From the NCBI RefSeq assembly GCF_031846525.1, contig NZ_JAVRHM010000014.1:1-64000 (forward strand): 64,000 bases of DNA, read 5' to 3'. The notes under the pieces are model-generated. The model saw only the letters and a program-made list of their open reading frames with translations, did no database searches and was not told the DNA's origin. Both the position numbers and the translations under genes were made by a program. Shown one piece after another: positions 25,353 through 33,098 of the stretch. Within the stretch, counting starts at the first letter, position 1. Each line of letters begins with the position of its first letter. The stretch comes from Autumnicola patrickiae (GTDB lineage Bacteria > Bacteroidota > Bacteroidia > Flavobacteriales > Flavobacteriaceae).

Positions 25353-25840
25353 TAGGCGGTTGCTTTATTAGCGTTGTACTCCAATACTTTCTGAAGAGAA
25401 GCAATCATACCTTTCTTCTTTTTTCGGGATAAAAATGTAGTATTAAATGTGTACTTTTTAAATCCTGATCTTCTTCTGGACTTTATAGATATTGTTAAAG
25501 AGGAATAAATTCCGTAGTCACTAAAACGGAATTTACCCAATTTCCTCTTCGGAAATTCAGCCTTCTTCACGCGGTATTCCATAAATTTTGAAAAGAAAAC
25601 GCCGTTATTTTTGAAATTCAGCGTCTCCCCGTCACTGTCAAAATCAAAAGTCTGCCCTATTCTATGGACATAGAGGCCGATTAAAATAGTGACGATATTT
25701 GGCAAATAATGACTAAAGCCTATTGGCTCTTCATTGCTCATCAATTCTATATTTACAAAAATATTGGTTACAAATACGGCTACCAAAACTATATAAATAG
25801 AAGGGATAATTTTTACTTCGTTTTTATTGGTGAACCTCAT
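25352..25840 (-). CDS. Small membrane protein between parE and parC, function unknown
   Basis: A 162-residue protein with two hydrophobic segments near the N-terminus (IYIVLVAVFVTNIFVNIEL at about 15-33, and ITILIGLYVHRIG at about 48-60). A basic, beta-rich soluble part follows (KKAEFPKRKLGKFRFSDYG, later KSRRRSGFKKYTFN), reminiscent of PH-like membrane-associated domains, though this is a guess. Its ATG lies within the parE stop (4-base overlap) and its stop overlaps the parC start by one base. The tight coupling means ribosomes must pass through it between the two topoisomerase IV subunits. No family was recognised. Confidence 0.8.
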   Translation of the reverse strand: MRFTNKNEVKIIPSIYIVLVAVFVTNIFVNIELMSNEEPIGFSHYLPNIVTILIGLYVHRIGQTFDFDSDGETLNFKNNGVFFSKFMEYRVKKAEFPKRKLGKFRFSDYGIYSSLTISIKSRRRSGFKKYTFNTTFLSRKKKKGMIASLQKVLEYNANKATA

Positions 25841-27699
25841 ATCCCCAGCTCCTCAATAAGATCAAGTTCAACCTTAAGGTTGTCGATAATAAATTCCTGC
25901 CTGTCTGGTGTGTTTTTGCCCATATAGAAACTCAGCATTTCTTCAATGGACTTGTCTTTATCCAGCATCACCGGATCCAGCCGAATATTATCCCCAATAA
26001 AATGAACGAATTCATCTGGAGAAATTTCACCCAGTCCTTTAAACCTCGTGATTTCGGTTTTCCCCGGAAGTTTTTCCAGCGCCTGCTTGCGTTCCAGTTC
26101 GCTATAGCAATAAATGGTTTCCTTTTTATTCCGAACCCTGAATAACGGAGTTTGCAGGATATACAAGTGATTCTCCTTAATTAACTCCGGAAAGAACTGC
26201 AAAAAGAACGTAATTAGCAATAACCGGATATGCATCCCATCTACATCGGCATCTGTGGCAATTACAATATTGTTGTACCGCAGGTCTTCCATAGATTCCT
26301 CTATATTAAGAGCTGCCTGCAGCAGGTTAAATTCTTCATTTTCGTACACAATTTTTTTGCTGAGTCCGTAACTGTTTAGCGGTTTCCCTTTTAAGCTAAA
26401 AACTGCCTGTGTATTTACGTCCCTGGACTTTGTTATGGATCCACTTGCCGAATCTCCCTCTGTGATAAAAAGCGTGCTCTCCAGGTATCGTTCCTTTTTA
26501 CTATCGCCTAAATGAATACGACAATCCCGCAATTTCTTGTTGTGAAGGCTTGCTTTTTTCGCACGATCCTTAGCCAGTTTCCTGATTCCGGATAAATCCT
26601 TTCGTTCTCTTTCTGCCTGAAGGATTTTACGCTGAAGCTGCTCTGCAGTTTCTGTGTTTTTATGTAAGTAATTGTCAAGATTTGTTTTTACAAAATCGTT
26701 GATATAAGTTCTCACCGTTGGAAGTTCACCTCCCATATCTGTAGAACCCAATTTGGTTTTCGTCTGACTCTCAAAAACAGGCTCCATTACCTTTATGCTG
26801 ATTGCCGCAACGACCGATTTTCTGATATCGCTGGCATCATAATTCTTTCCGTAGAATTCTCTAACGGTTTTGACTATTGCTTCTCTAAAGGCCAAAAGGT
26901 GTGTTCCTCCCTGCGAGGTATTTTGTCCGTTTACAAAAGAGTGGTATTCTTCGCTATACTGTGATTTACTGTGAGTTATGGCAACTTCAATATCGTTTCC
27001 TCTCAGGTGCACGATAGGATAAAGTTGATCGTCTTCGTTTATGCTGTCTCCTAAAAGATCTTTTAATCCGTTTTCTGAATAGAATTTCTCTCCGTTGTAA
27101 ACTATAGTCAGTCCGGGATTTAGATAAACATAATTCTTGAGCATCTTTTCGATGTACTCATTCCGGAATTTAAAATTCTTGAAAATTATTTCATCAGGAA
27201 CAAAAGTTACTTTTGTTCCTCTTCTTCGTGAAGTTTCATCAAGCGTTTCCTCCTTTACCAGGTTCCCCTGCTCAAATTCCGCCGAGGCAGATTTGTTATC
27301 ACGTGTAGATTCAACCCTAAAATAAGAAGAAAGTGCATTTACAGCCTTGGTACCAACTCCGTTAAGACCAACGGACTTCTTGAAAGCGCGGGTATCGTAT
27401 TTTCCCCCGGTATTCATTTTGGACACAACGTCCACTACTTTCCCTAATGGAATTCCACGACCATAGTCACGCACAATCACACGTTGATTTTGTACAGAAA
27501 TTTCGATAGTTTTTCCCGAGCCCATCACAAACTCATCTATCGAGTTGTCCAGTACTTCCTTGAGAAGGATATAGATTCCATCATCTGCACTGGATCCATC
27601 CCCCAGCTTCCCGATATACATCCCGGGGCGCATCCTGATGTGCTCTTTCCAGTCTAAAGACCGGATATTATCCTCGGTATACTTTGTTTCATCGCTCAT
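25837..27699 (-). CDS. parE: DNA topoisomerase IV subunit B
   Basis: The ATPase subunit of topoisomerase IV. It has a GHKL ATPase domain (EVLDNSIDEFVMGSG with the catalytic glutamate and Mg-binding asparagine; RDYGRGIPLG; GLNGVGTKAVNALS), a transducer domain, and a TOPRIM domain with FITEGDSASGS and the acidic DADVDGMHIRLLL. At 620 residues it is short, as ParE is, lacking the large insert of proteobacterial GyrB. First gene of the parE-orf162-parC-mscL operon; the start is 141 bases after the end of ychF, across a REP-like hairpin. Confidence 0.96.
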   Translation of the reverse strand: MSDETKYTEDNIRSLDWKEHIRMRPGMYIGKLGDGSSADDGIYILLKEVLDNSIDEFVMGSGKTIEISVQNQRVIVRDYGRGIPLGKVVDVVSKMNTGGKYDTRAFKKSVGLNGVGTKAVNALSSYFRVESTRDNKSASAEFEQGNLVKEETLDETSRRRGTKVTFVPDEIIFKNFKFRNEYIEKMLKNYVYLNPGLTIVYNGEKFYSENGLKDLLGDSINEDDQLYPIVHLRGNDIEVAITHSKSQYSEEYHSFVNGQNTSQGGTHLLAFREAIVKTVREFYGKNYDASDIRKSVVAAISIKVMEPVFESQTKTKLGSTDMGGELPTVRTYINDFVKTNLDNYLHKNTETAEQLQRKILQAERERKDLSGIRKLAKDRAKKASLHNKKLRDCRIHLGDSKKERYLESTLFITEGDSASGSITKSRDVNTQAVFSLKGKPLNSYGLSKKIVYENEEFNLLQAALNIEESMEDLRYNNIVIATDADVDGMHIRLLLITFFLQFFPELIKENHLYILQTPLFRVRNKKETIYCYSELERKQALEKLPGKTEITRFKGLGEISPDEFVHFIGDNIRLDPVMLDKDKSIEEMLSFYMGKNTPDRQEFIIDNLKVELDLIEELGI

Positions 27700-27787
27700 A
27701 AGTAGTGAATGGAGTTTGCAGCTAATATAAGGTTTCCCTTAAAAAGCTGAAATAGTAGCAGCACAAAGTAATTAACAAACATTTCAC

Positions 27788-27825
27788 AATGTGTAGAGAC
27801 GTTCGATCGAGCGTCTCCACACATT
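27788..27825. repeat. REP-like imperfect palindrome at the end of ychF
   Basis: AATGTGTAGAGACG (27788-27801) pairs with CGTCTCCACACATT (27812-27825) with one mismatch around a loop holding TCGATCGA. A partial second copy of the same words (GGGCGTATCTACAC, about 27833-27846) runs into the ychF stop codon. Hairpins with GTAGAGACG ends are common dispersed repeats in several phyla, from memory. There is no T run, so it is not a standard terminator. Confidence 0.7.
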
Positions 27826-27840
27826 CCCAATTGGGCGTAT

Positions 27841-28935
27841 CTACACGTTAAACCTAAAATGCATCACATCCCCGTCTTTTACGATATATTCCTTTCCTTC
27901 TACTTTCATTTTTCCGGCTTCCTTCACTTTTGCTTCGCTTCCGTAGCCAACAAAGTCTTCATAAGAAATAACTTCGGCACGGATAAAGCCTTTTTCGAAA
28001 TCAGTATGGATAACTCCGGCAGCTTGTGGTGCTGTAGAACCCACGGGAATAGTCCATGCCCGCACTTCCTTAACTCCGGCAGTAAAATAAGTTTGTAAAT
28101 TCAGCAGACTGTAAGCGCCACGGATTAGCTTTGCAGAACCCGGCTCTTCAAGTCCTATATCCTGAAGGAACATTTGTCGCTCTTCAAAATCATCTAATTC
28201 TGTAATATCAGCTTCAGTACCTACAGCGAGAACTAAAACTTCAGCATTTTCGTCTTTAACAGCTTCTTTGACCCTGTCTACATGCTTGTTGCCATCAACC
28301 GCAGATCCTTCATCCACATTACAAACATACATTACAGGTTTATCGGTAATAAACTGAAGCGGCTTTACAAATTCCTTATGTTCATCTTCTGTAACTTCAA
28401 TAGCCCGCACAGATTTTCCTGCTTCCAGGCCTGCTTTCAATTTTAATAAAGCAGCTTCTTCTTTTTGAGCTTCTTTGTTGCCCGTTTTTGCAGCTCTTTT
28501 TACTTTTTCCAGCTTTTTATCAACTGTTTCAAGATCTTTTAGCTGAAGTTCAATATCAATGGTTTCCTTGTCCCTGATTGGGTCTATAGAACCATCTACA
28601 TGTACAATATTTTCATTTTCAAAGCATCTTAATACATGAAGGATTGCATCGGTTTCCCTGATGTTTCCAAGAAACTGGTTTCCTAAACCTTCACCTTTAC
28701 TGGCACCTTTAACGAGGCCCGCAATATCCACAATTTCGACCGTAGCTGGTTGCACACGCTCCGGATTTACCAGGCTTTCCAGTTTTTGTAAACGGCTATC
28801 CGGTACGTTTACAACCCCAATATTGGGTTCTATGGTACAAAAAGGAAAGTTTGCACTCTGTGCTTTGGCGTTGGACAAACAATTAAAGAGCGTTGATTTT
28901 CCAACATTAGGTAATCCTACAATTCCGGCTTTCAT
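27841..28935 (-). CDS. ychF: Redox-regulated ATPase YchF (Obg-like)
   Basis: A conserved P-loop NTPase of the OBG family with ATP preference, associated with ribosomes and stress responses. G1 is GLPNVGKSTLFN (residues 7-18), G3 is DIAGLVKGASKGEGLGNQFL, and G4 is the non-canonical CNVDEG at about residue 203, which explains the loss of guanine specificity. A coiled-coil insert (about 130-170) and a C-terminal TGS domain ending DGDVMHFRFNV complete the 364 residues. An exact -7 box is at 28970-28977. The last codons and the TAG stop lie in a repeat sequence. Confidence 0.96.
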   Translation of the reverse strand: MKAGIVGLPNVGKSTLFNCLSNAKAQSANFPFCTIEPNIGVVNVPDSRLQKLESLVNPERVQPATVEIVDIAGLVKGASKGEGLGNQFLGNIRETDAILHVLRCFENENIVHVDGSIDPIRDKETIDIELQLKDLETVDKKLEKVKRAAKTGNKEAQKEEAALLKLKAGLEAGKSVRAIEVTEDEHKEFVKPLQFITDKPVMYVCNVDEGSAVDGNKHVDRVKEAVKDENAEVLVLAVGTEADITELDDFEERQMFLQDIGLEEPGSAKLIRGAYSLLNLQTYFTAGVKEVRAWTIPVGSTAPQAAGVIHTDFEKGFIRAEVISYEDFVGYGSEAKVKEAGKMKVEGKEYIVKDGDVMHFRFNV

Positions 28936-28969
28936 ATGCTATATTTTGATGCAGTAAATTTTGCGGCTG

Positions 28970-28977
28970 CAAAGATA
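28970..28977 (-). promoter_or_regulatory. Predicted ychF promoter -7 box
   Basis: On the minus strand this reads TATCTTTG, an exact TAnnTTTG, 34 bases before the ychF ATG. No clear -33 element was seen. Confidence 0.5.
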
Positions 28978-29067
28978 GCAATTAGAACCGAGAATTAATA
29001 TTGGTGCGGTAAGAAGTTAAAAAACGGGATTTCCGCCAGATCCTTAGTTAAACTTAAGGTCGAAAAT

Positions 29068-29127
29068 TGGCATTTTAGAGACTCACCTTAAAAAACTGAA
29101 TCAGGAAACAGGAGACAAGAAGCAGGA
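29068..29127 (+). repeat. 60-bp direct repeat, copy 1
   Basis: 57 of 60 bases are identical to the copy at 29321-29380. It begins TGGCATTTTAGAGACTCACC and ends in a 7-base-period array: CAGGAAA, CAGGAGA, CAAGAAG, CAGGATG (29102-29129). Confidence 0.9.
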
Positions 29128-29320
29128 TGCGCTGAGAAACTTTTTACGGAAGCACTTAAAAATTATTCGTGGATTCGTGGTAAAACTTATTGCCGATAAT
29201 TGCCGTTTTCAACGCTTCGTTAAAGAAAAAGGAGGAAAGTAGAAAATACCAAAGAGGAAAAAAAGAAAACTTTTTCGTACTTCCCACTTCTTACCTCGTA
29301 CTTTAAAGCAGGGCGATAAA

Positions 29321-29380
29321 TGCCATTTTAGAGACTCCCCTTAAAAAACTGAATCAGGAAACAGGACACAAGAAGCAGGA
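29321..29380 (+). repeat. 60-bp direct repeat, copy 2
   Basis: It begins TGCCATTTTAGAGACTCCCC and ends with the heptads CAGGAAA, CAGGACA, CAAGAAG, CAGGAAA (29355-29382). It differs from copy 1 at three positions. A partial core copy follows at 29404-29423. Confidence 0.9.
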
Positions 29381-29478
29381 AAAAAGAAATCAAACTACAA
29401 AATTGCCATTTTCAGGCACTCCCTTTTTCTCTGAATTTTTTAATGCTGTTCCTTTTTGCGTATATTAAAACCAAATGC

Positions 29479-29490
29479 TGATCCTTATCA
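29479..29490. promoter_or_regulatory. FNR-like box upstream of pta
   Basis: TGATCCTTATCA has perfect TGAT-N4-ATCA arms and extends to C and G outside. It lies 80 bases before the preferred pta start. The same architecture precedes nhaA, ccoI and ccoS in this window. Confidence 0.5.
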
Positions 29491-29570
29491 GTTTTTACAG
29501 GAATTTAACCTGTAAAGACAGGATCATGTATTTTTATCAGCTTAATTTTGCGCCCATAATAAATTCAAAC

Positions 29571-31664
29571 ATGAATAAAGGAATATATATTGCCACATTA
29601 GAATCTCATAGCGGGAAATCTATGATCTCCCTCGGACTAATGCGTACTCTATTAGGTAAAACTGTAAAAGTTGGATACTTCAGGCCAATTATAAACGATG
29701 TGCCAGAGGGAAAAAGAGATAATCACATAGACACAATCCTCTCCTATTTCGATCTTCAGATGCCTTATGAAGATGCTTTTGCTTTTACAAGAAATGAGTT
29801 AATTCAGAAAAGAAATGAAGGGAAATCGGGAGAAATAATCGATACGATTATCCGTAAATATAAAAAGCTGGAAGATGAATATGACTTTGTACTCGTGGAA
29901 GGCAGCGACTTTTCCGGTGAAGGAAGCGTATTTGAATTTGATGTTAACGTAATTACCGCCAGAAATCTGGGAATACCGGTTATTATTATTACCAGCGGTA
30001 AAGATAAAAGCTGGGAAGAGCACCTTGGGAGTCTAAGAATGGCTTACAACGCCTTTATAGAAAAAGATGTGGATGTACTTGCCATGGTGAGTAATAAGAT
30101 GCTGGAAGAAAATCTGGAAGATGCTAAAAAGTATATGAGGGAGTTCCTTCCGGAGCAGATAGACGTTTTTGCCATTCCGTTAATAGAAACGCTGAACAAT
30201 CCAACGCTCAAAGAAATTGTAAAAGCTTTAGACGGAAAGATTTTATTCGGACATGAATTTCTAAATAATCAAACCGGAAACTTTGGAGTTGGTGCAATGC
30301 AATTACGAAATTATCTTACCACCCTTAGAAATGAAAGTTTAGTGATCACTCCAGGTGACAGGGCAGATATTATTTTGGGAGCTTTGCAGGCTAATATCTC
30401 CAGTAATTATCCTCGTATTTCCGGAATCATCCTTACCGGCGGACTTACCCCTGAGCCTTCAATTATTAAATTGATCGAAGGTCTTTCTGAAATTGTTCCG
30501 ATAATTTCTGTGGAAGAGGGTACCTTCAATGTCACAAATAAGGTTGGTGCAATTAAGTCTAATATCTACGCCGACAGTATTCAGAAAATTGAAACCACCA
30601 TCAGCACTTTTGAACGCTACGTTTCTTTTGATCCTTTAGTTGAAAGGCTTATCAATTTTGAACCTCACGGAATTACGCCACGTATGTTCCAATACGGGCT
30701 TGTAAAGCGAGCGCAGCAAAGTAAAAAACACATCGTTTTGCCTGAAGGTACCGATGACCGAATATTAATGGCAGCAGGAAGACTGGCGGCTATAGACATT
30801 GTGGATATCACTTTATTGGGAGATGAAGAGGTGATCAAACAGAAAATAATGAAGCTGGGCCTTAATATAGATACTGAAAAGATCCAGATCATAGATCCGG
30901 TTAATTCCGAACGATTTGAAGATTATGCGCAGACTTTATATGAACTCAGAAAGCACAAAGGAGTAAACATGGACATGGCCAGGGACTGGATGACTGATGT
31001 TTCTTATTATGGAACGATGATGATTTACAAAGGACATGCCGACGGAATGGTTTCTGGTGCGGCACATACCACCCAACATACTATTCGTCCTGCGCTGCAG
31101 TTTATCAAAACCAAACCCGGGGTTTCAGTCGTTTCTTCGGTGTTCTTTATGTGTTTAGAAGACAGGGTTTCGGTTTTTGGAGATTGCGCTATTAACCCGA
31201 ATCCTACTGCGGAAGAGCTTGCAGAAATTACCATTTCTTCCGCAGAAAGTTGCTTTGCTTTTGGAATAGATCCAAAGATCGCCATGCTCTCCTACTCTTC
31301 CGGAACCTCCGGAAAAGGAGCCGATGTAGATCGCGTACGCCAGGCAACCGAGATTGTGAAAAATAAACGTCCCGATCTTAAAATTGAAGGACCAATTCAG
31401 TACGATGCAGCCGTGGATATCACCGTCGGAAAAAGCAAAATGCCAGATTCTGAAGTTGCAGGGCAGGCAAACCTGCTTATTTTCCCAGACCTTAATACCG
31501 GAAACAACACTTACAAAGCAGTACAAAGGGAAACAGGTGCACTCGCGATCGGCCCAATGTTACAGGGACTTAATAAACCGGTAAACGATCTTAGTCGTGG
31601 CTGTACTGTAGATGATGTTTTTAATACTGTAATCCTTACCGCGATCCAGGCACAGGGAATGTAA
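29571..31664 (+). CDS. pta: Phosphate acetyltransferase (long form)
   Basis: Interconverts acetyl-CoA and acetyl phosphate; with AckA it makes acetate and ATP, or activates acetate. The protein has an N-terminal dethiobiotin-synthetase-like P-loop domain (LESHSGKSMISLGLM), a DRTGG domain (about 220-330) and the catalytic PTA_PTB domain (about 375-695, with VLPEGTDDRILMAAGRLA and MLSYSSGTSGKGADVDRVR). The frame is open to 29475, but the ATG at 29571 (MNKGIYIATLE, 697 residues) is the one that aligns with the family, and the upstream part covers an FNR-like box. ackA follows after 91 bases of tandem repeats. Confidence 0.96.
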   Translation: MNKGIYIATLESHSGKSMISLGLMRTLLGKTVKVGYFRPIINDVPEGKRDNHIDTILSYFDLQMPYEDAFAFTRNELIQKRNEGKSGEIIDTIIRKYKKLEDEYDFVLVEGSDFSGEGSVFEFDVNVITARNLGIPVIIITSGKDKSWEEHLGSLRMAYNAFIEKDVDVLAMVSNKMLEENLEDAKKYMREFLPEQIDVFAIPLIETLNNPTLKEIVKALDGKILFGHEFLNNQTGNFGVGAMQLRNYLTTLRNESLVITPGDRADIILGALQANISSNYPRISGIILTGGLTPEPSIIKLIEGLSEIVPIISVEEGTFNVTNKVGAIKSNIYADSIQKIETTISTFERYVSFDPLVERLINFEPHGITPRMFQYGLVKRAQQSKKHIVLPEGTDDRILMAAGRLAAIDIVDITLLGDEEVIKQKIMKLGLNIDTEKIQIIDPVNSERFEDYAQTLYELRKHKGVNMDMARDWMTDVSYYGTMMIYKGHADGMVSGAAHTTQHTIRPALQFIKTKPGVSVVSSVFFMCLEDRVSVFGDCAINPNPTAEELAEITISSAESCFAFGIDPKIAMLSYSSGTSGKGADVDRVRQATEIVKNKRPDLKIEGPIQYDAAVDITVGKSKMPDSEVAGQANLLIFPDLNTGNNTYKAVQRETGALAIGPMLQGLNKPVNDLSRGCTVDDVFNTVILTAIQAQGM

Positions 31665-31667
31665 TAT

Positions 31668-31730
31668 GTAGTGAGTAGTGAGTAGTGAGTAGTGAAAAAA
31701 ATATTTAAAATTTAAAATTTAAAATTTAAA
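31668..31730 (+). repeat. Two adjacent 7-bp tandem arrays between pta and ackA
   Basis: GTAGTGA is repeated four times without error (31668-31695), beginning right after the pta stop. After a short A run, TTTAAAA is repeated almost four times (31704-31730). Both have the same 7-base period but unrelated sequence. They fill most of the gap inside the likely pta-ackA operon. Confidence 0.92.
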
Positions 31731-31755
31731 TTTCTTTAAACTTGAACAATATAGA

Positions 31756-32940
31756 ATGAAAAATATACTGGTTATAAATACTGGAAGTTCTTCCTTTAAA
31801 TTTCAATTAATCCAAATGCCTACAGAAAAGGTTCTCGCTTCAGGGCTTGTAGAGCGAATCGGGCAACAAAATTCAGAAATTCACTACTCTTCTCAGGGAT
31901 ATTCGGGAACAAGAGAACAACAAGTTCCAGATCATTCTATAGCTTTGAGAGCTGTTACAGATCTTCTTATGAGTCCGGATAAAGGCGTGATAAAAGATGC
32001 TACAGAGATTACCGCCATAGGACACAGGGTTGTTCATGGTGGCACAACTTTTTCTAAAACCACGATTATAGACAAGAAGGTAAAAAAGGAAATTAAAGCA
32101 CTTTTTTCTGTAGCTCCGCTCCACAATCCGCCAAACCTTACGGGAATAGAAGTTGCAGAAGAAGTATTTCCAAATGCCCGGCAGGTAGCGGTTTTTGATA
32201 CTGCCTTCCATAGTACTATTCCGGCAAAGGCATACAAATATGCGATTCCGAATCATTTAACTGAAGAAAACCACATCCGGCTCTACGGTTTTCATGGGAC
32301 GAGTCATAAGTATGTTTCAGAAAAGGCCGCGCAGAGTATAAAAAGAACAGATTCTAAAATAATCAGTGTTCATTTAGGAAACGGATGTAGTATTACGGCT
32401 GTGGAAAATGGAAAAAGTGTAGATCATTCCATGGGATTCACTCCGCTTTCCGGATTAATTATGGGTACCCGCAGCGGCGATTTAGATCCCTCAATTATAT
32501 TTCATTTGGTAGATAAATTAGGCTATAGTTTAAAAGAAGTAAATGAACTGCTTACCAAAAAAAGCGGAATGCTGGGCTTAACCGGCTACAGCGATTTGCG
32601 CGATATTGAAACAGAAGCGCAAAAAGGAAACAGGGAATGCAAGCTGGCCTTAGAAATGAATGCCTACAGGATCAAAAAGTATATTGGCTCCTACATTGCA
32701 GCAATGAACGGTCTGGACATTCTTGTTTTTACCGCCGGAATTGGTGAAAACAGTGGTACTATGAGAAAGCTGGTTTGTAATAATATGGACTTTATAGGTA
32801 TCGAGCTGGATGAAATCCAGAATAACCTGCGCTCTAAGGAAAGTCGCGTGATTAGCACCGAAACTTCTAAAGTAAAAGTGATGGTCATTCCCACTAATGA
32901 AGAGCTGGAAATCGCCAGACAGGTAGATAAACTGGTTTAA
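31756..32940 (+). CDS. ackA: Acetate kinase
   Basis: Transfers phosphate between acetyl phosphate and ADP. At 394 residues it is standard. ASKHA-fold motifs are present: NTGSSSFKFQLIQM at the N-terminus, GHRVVHGG with the substrate arginine, the catalytic aspartate in VFDTAFHST, HLGNGCSITAVENG, and the block with DHSMGFTPLSGLIMGTRSGD. It is second in the pta-ackA pair and closed by a terminator at 32948-32989. Confidence 0.97.
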   Translation: MKNILVINTGSSSFKFQLIQMPTEKVLASGLVERIGQQNSEIHYSSQGYSGTREQQVPDHSIALRAVTDLLMSPDKGVIKDATEITAIGHRVVHGGTTFSKTTIIDKKVKKEIKALFSVAPLHNPPNLTGIEVAEEVFPNARQVAVFDTAFHSTIPAKAYKYAIPNHLTEENHIRLYGFHGTSHKYVSEKAAQSIKRTDSKIISVHLGNGCSITAVENGKSVDHSMGFTPLSGLIMGTRSGDLDPSIIFHLVDKLGYSLKEVNELLTKKSGMLGLTGYSDLRDIETEAQKGNRECKLALEMNAYRIKKYIGSYIAAMNGLDILVFTAGIGENSGTMRKLVCNNMDFIGIELDEIQNNLRSKESRVISTETSKVKVMVIPTNEELEIARQVDKLV

Positions 32941-32947
32941 TAGAATG

Positions 32948-32989
32948 AAAAAGAGGTTGTTGTATTAAAATTCAGCAACCTCTTTTTTT
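32948..32989 (+). terminator. Terminator after ackA
   Basis: AAAAAGAGGTTGTTG (32948-32962) pairs with CAGCAACCTCTTTTT (from 32973), with one G-T pair and a 10-base loop, followed by T residues. It ends the pta-ackA unit. Beyond it, to 33098, lies low-complexity sequence with 7-8-base periodicity (TTTAAAC-like words). Confidence 0.88.
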
Positions 32990-33098
32990 GTTGTCTATTG
33001 CTTGTTGCTCGTAGTCTGTTGAAAGCAAATGAACTTCACTTCACGCTTCACTTTTTTACTTTAAAACTTTAAACATTTAAACATTTAAACCTTAAACT

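Larger units (their letters stand above)
28978..29478. other. Intergenic region between ychF and pta, repeat-rich, no gene recognised
   Basis: About 600 bases separate the ychF start from the preferred pta start. No convincing reading frame or RNA gene was found. The region holds two near-identical 60-bp repeats, a third partial copy of their core at 29404-29423, and purine- and pyrimidine-rich tracts between them, then an FNR-like box at 29479-29490. Confidence 0.7.

Noticed and set aside
29068..29380. Possible CRISPR-like direct repeats
   Set aside because: Only two full copies 253 bases apart with unequal, low-complexity spacing and no cas genes; it fits a dispersed intergenic repeat.
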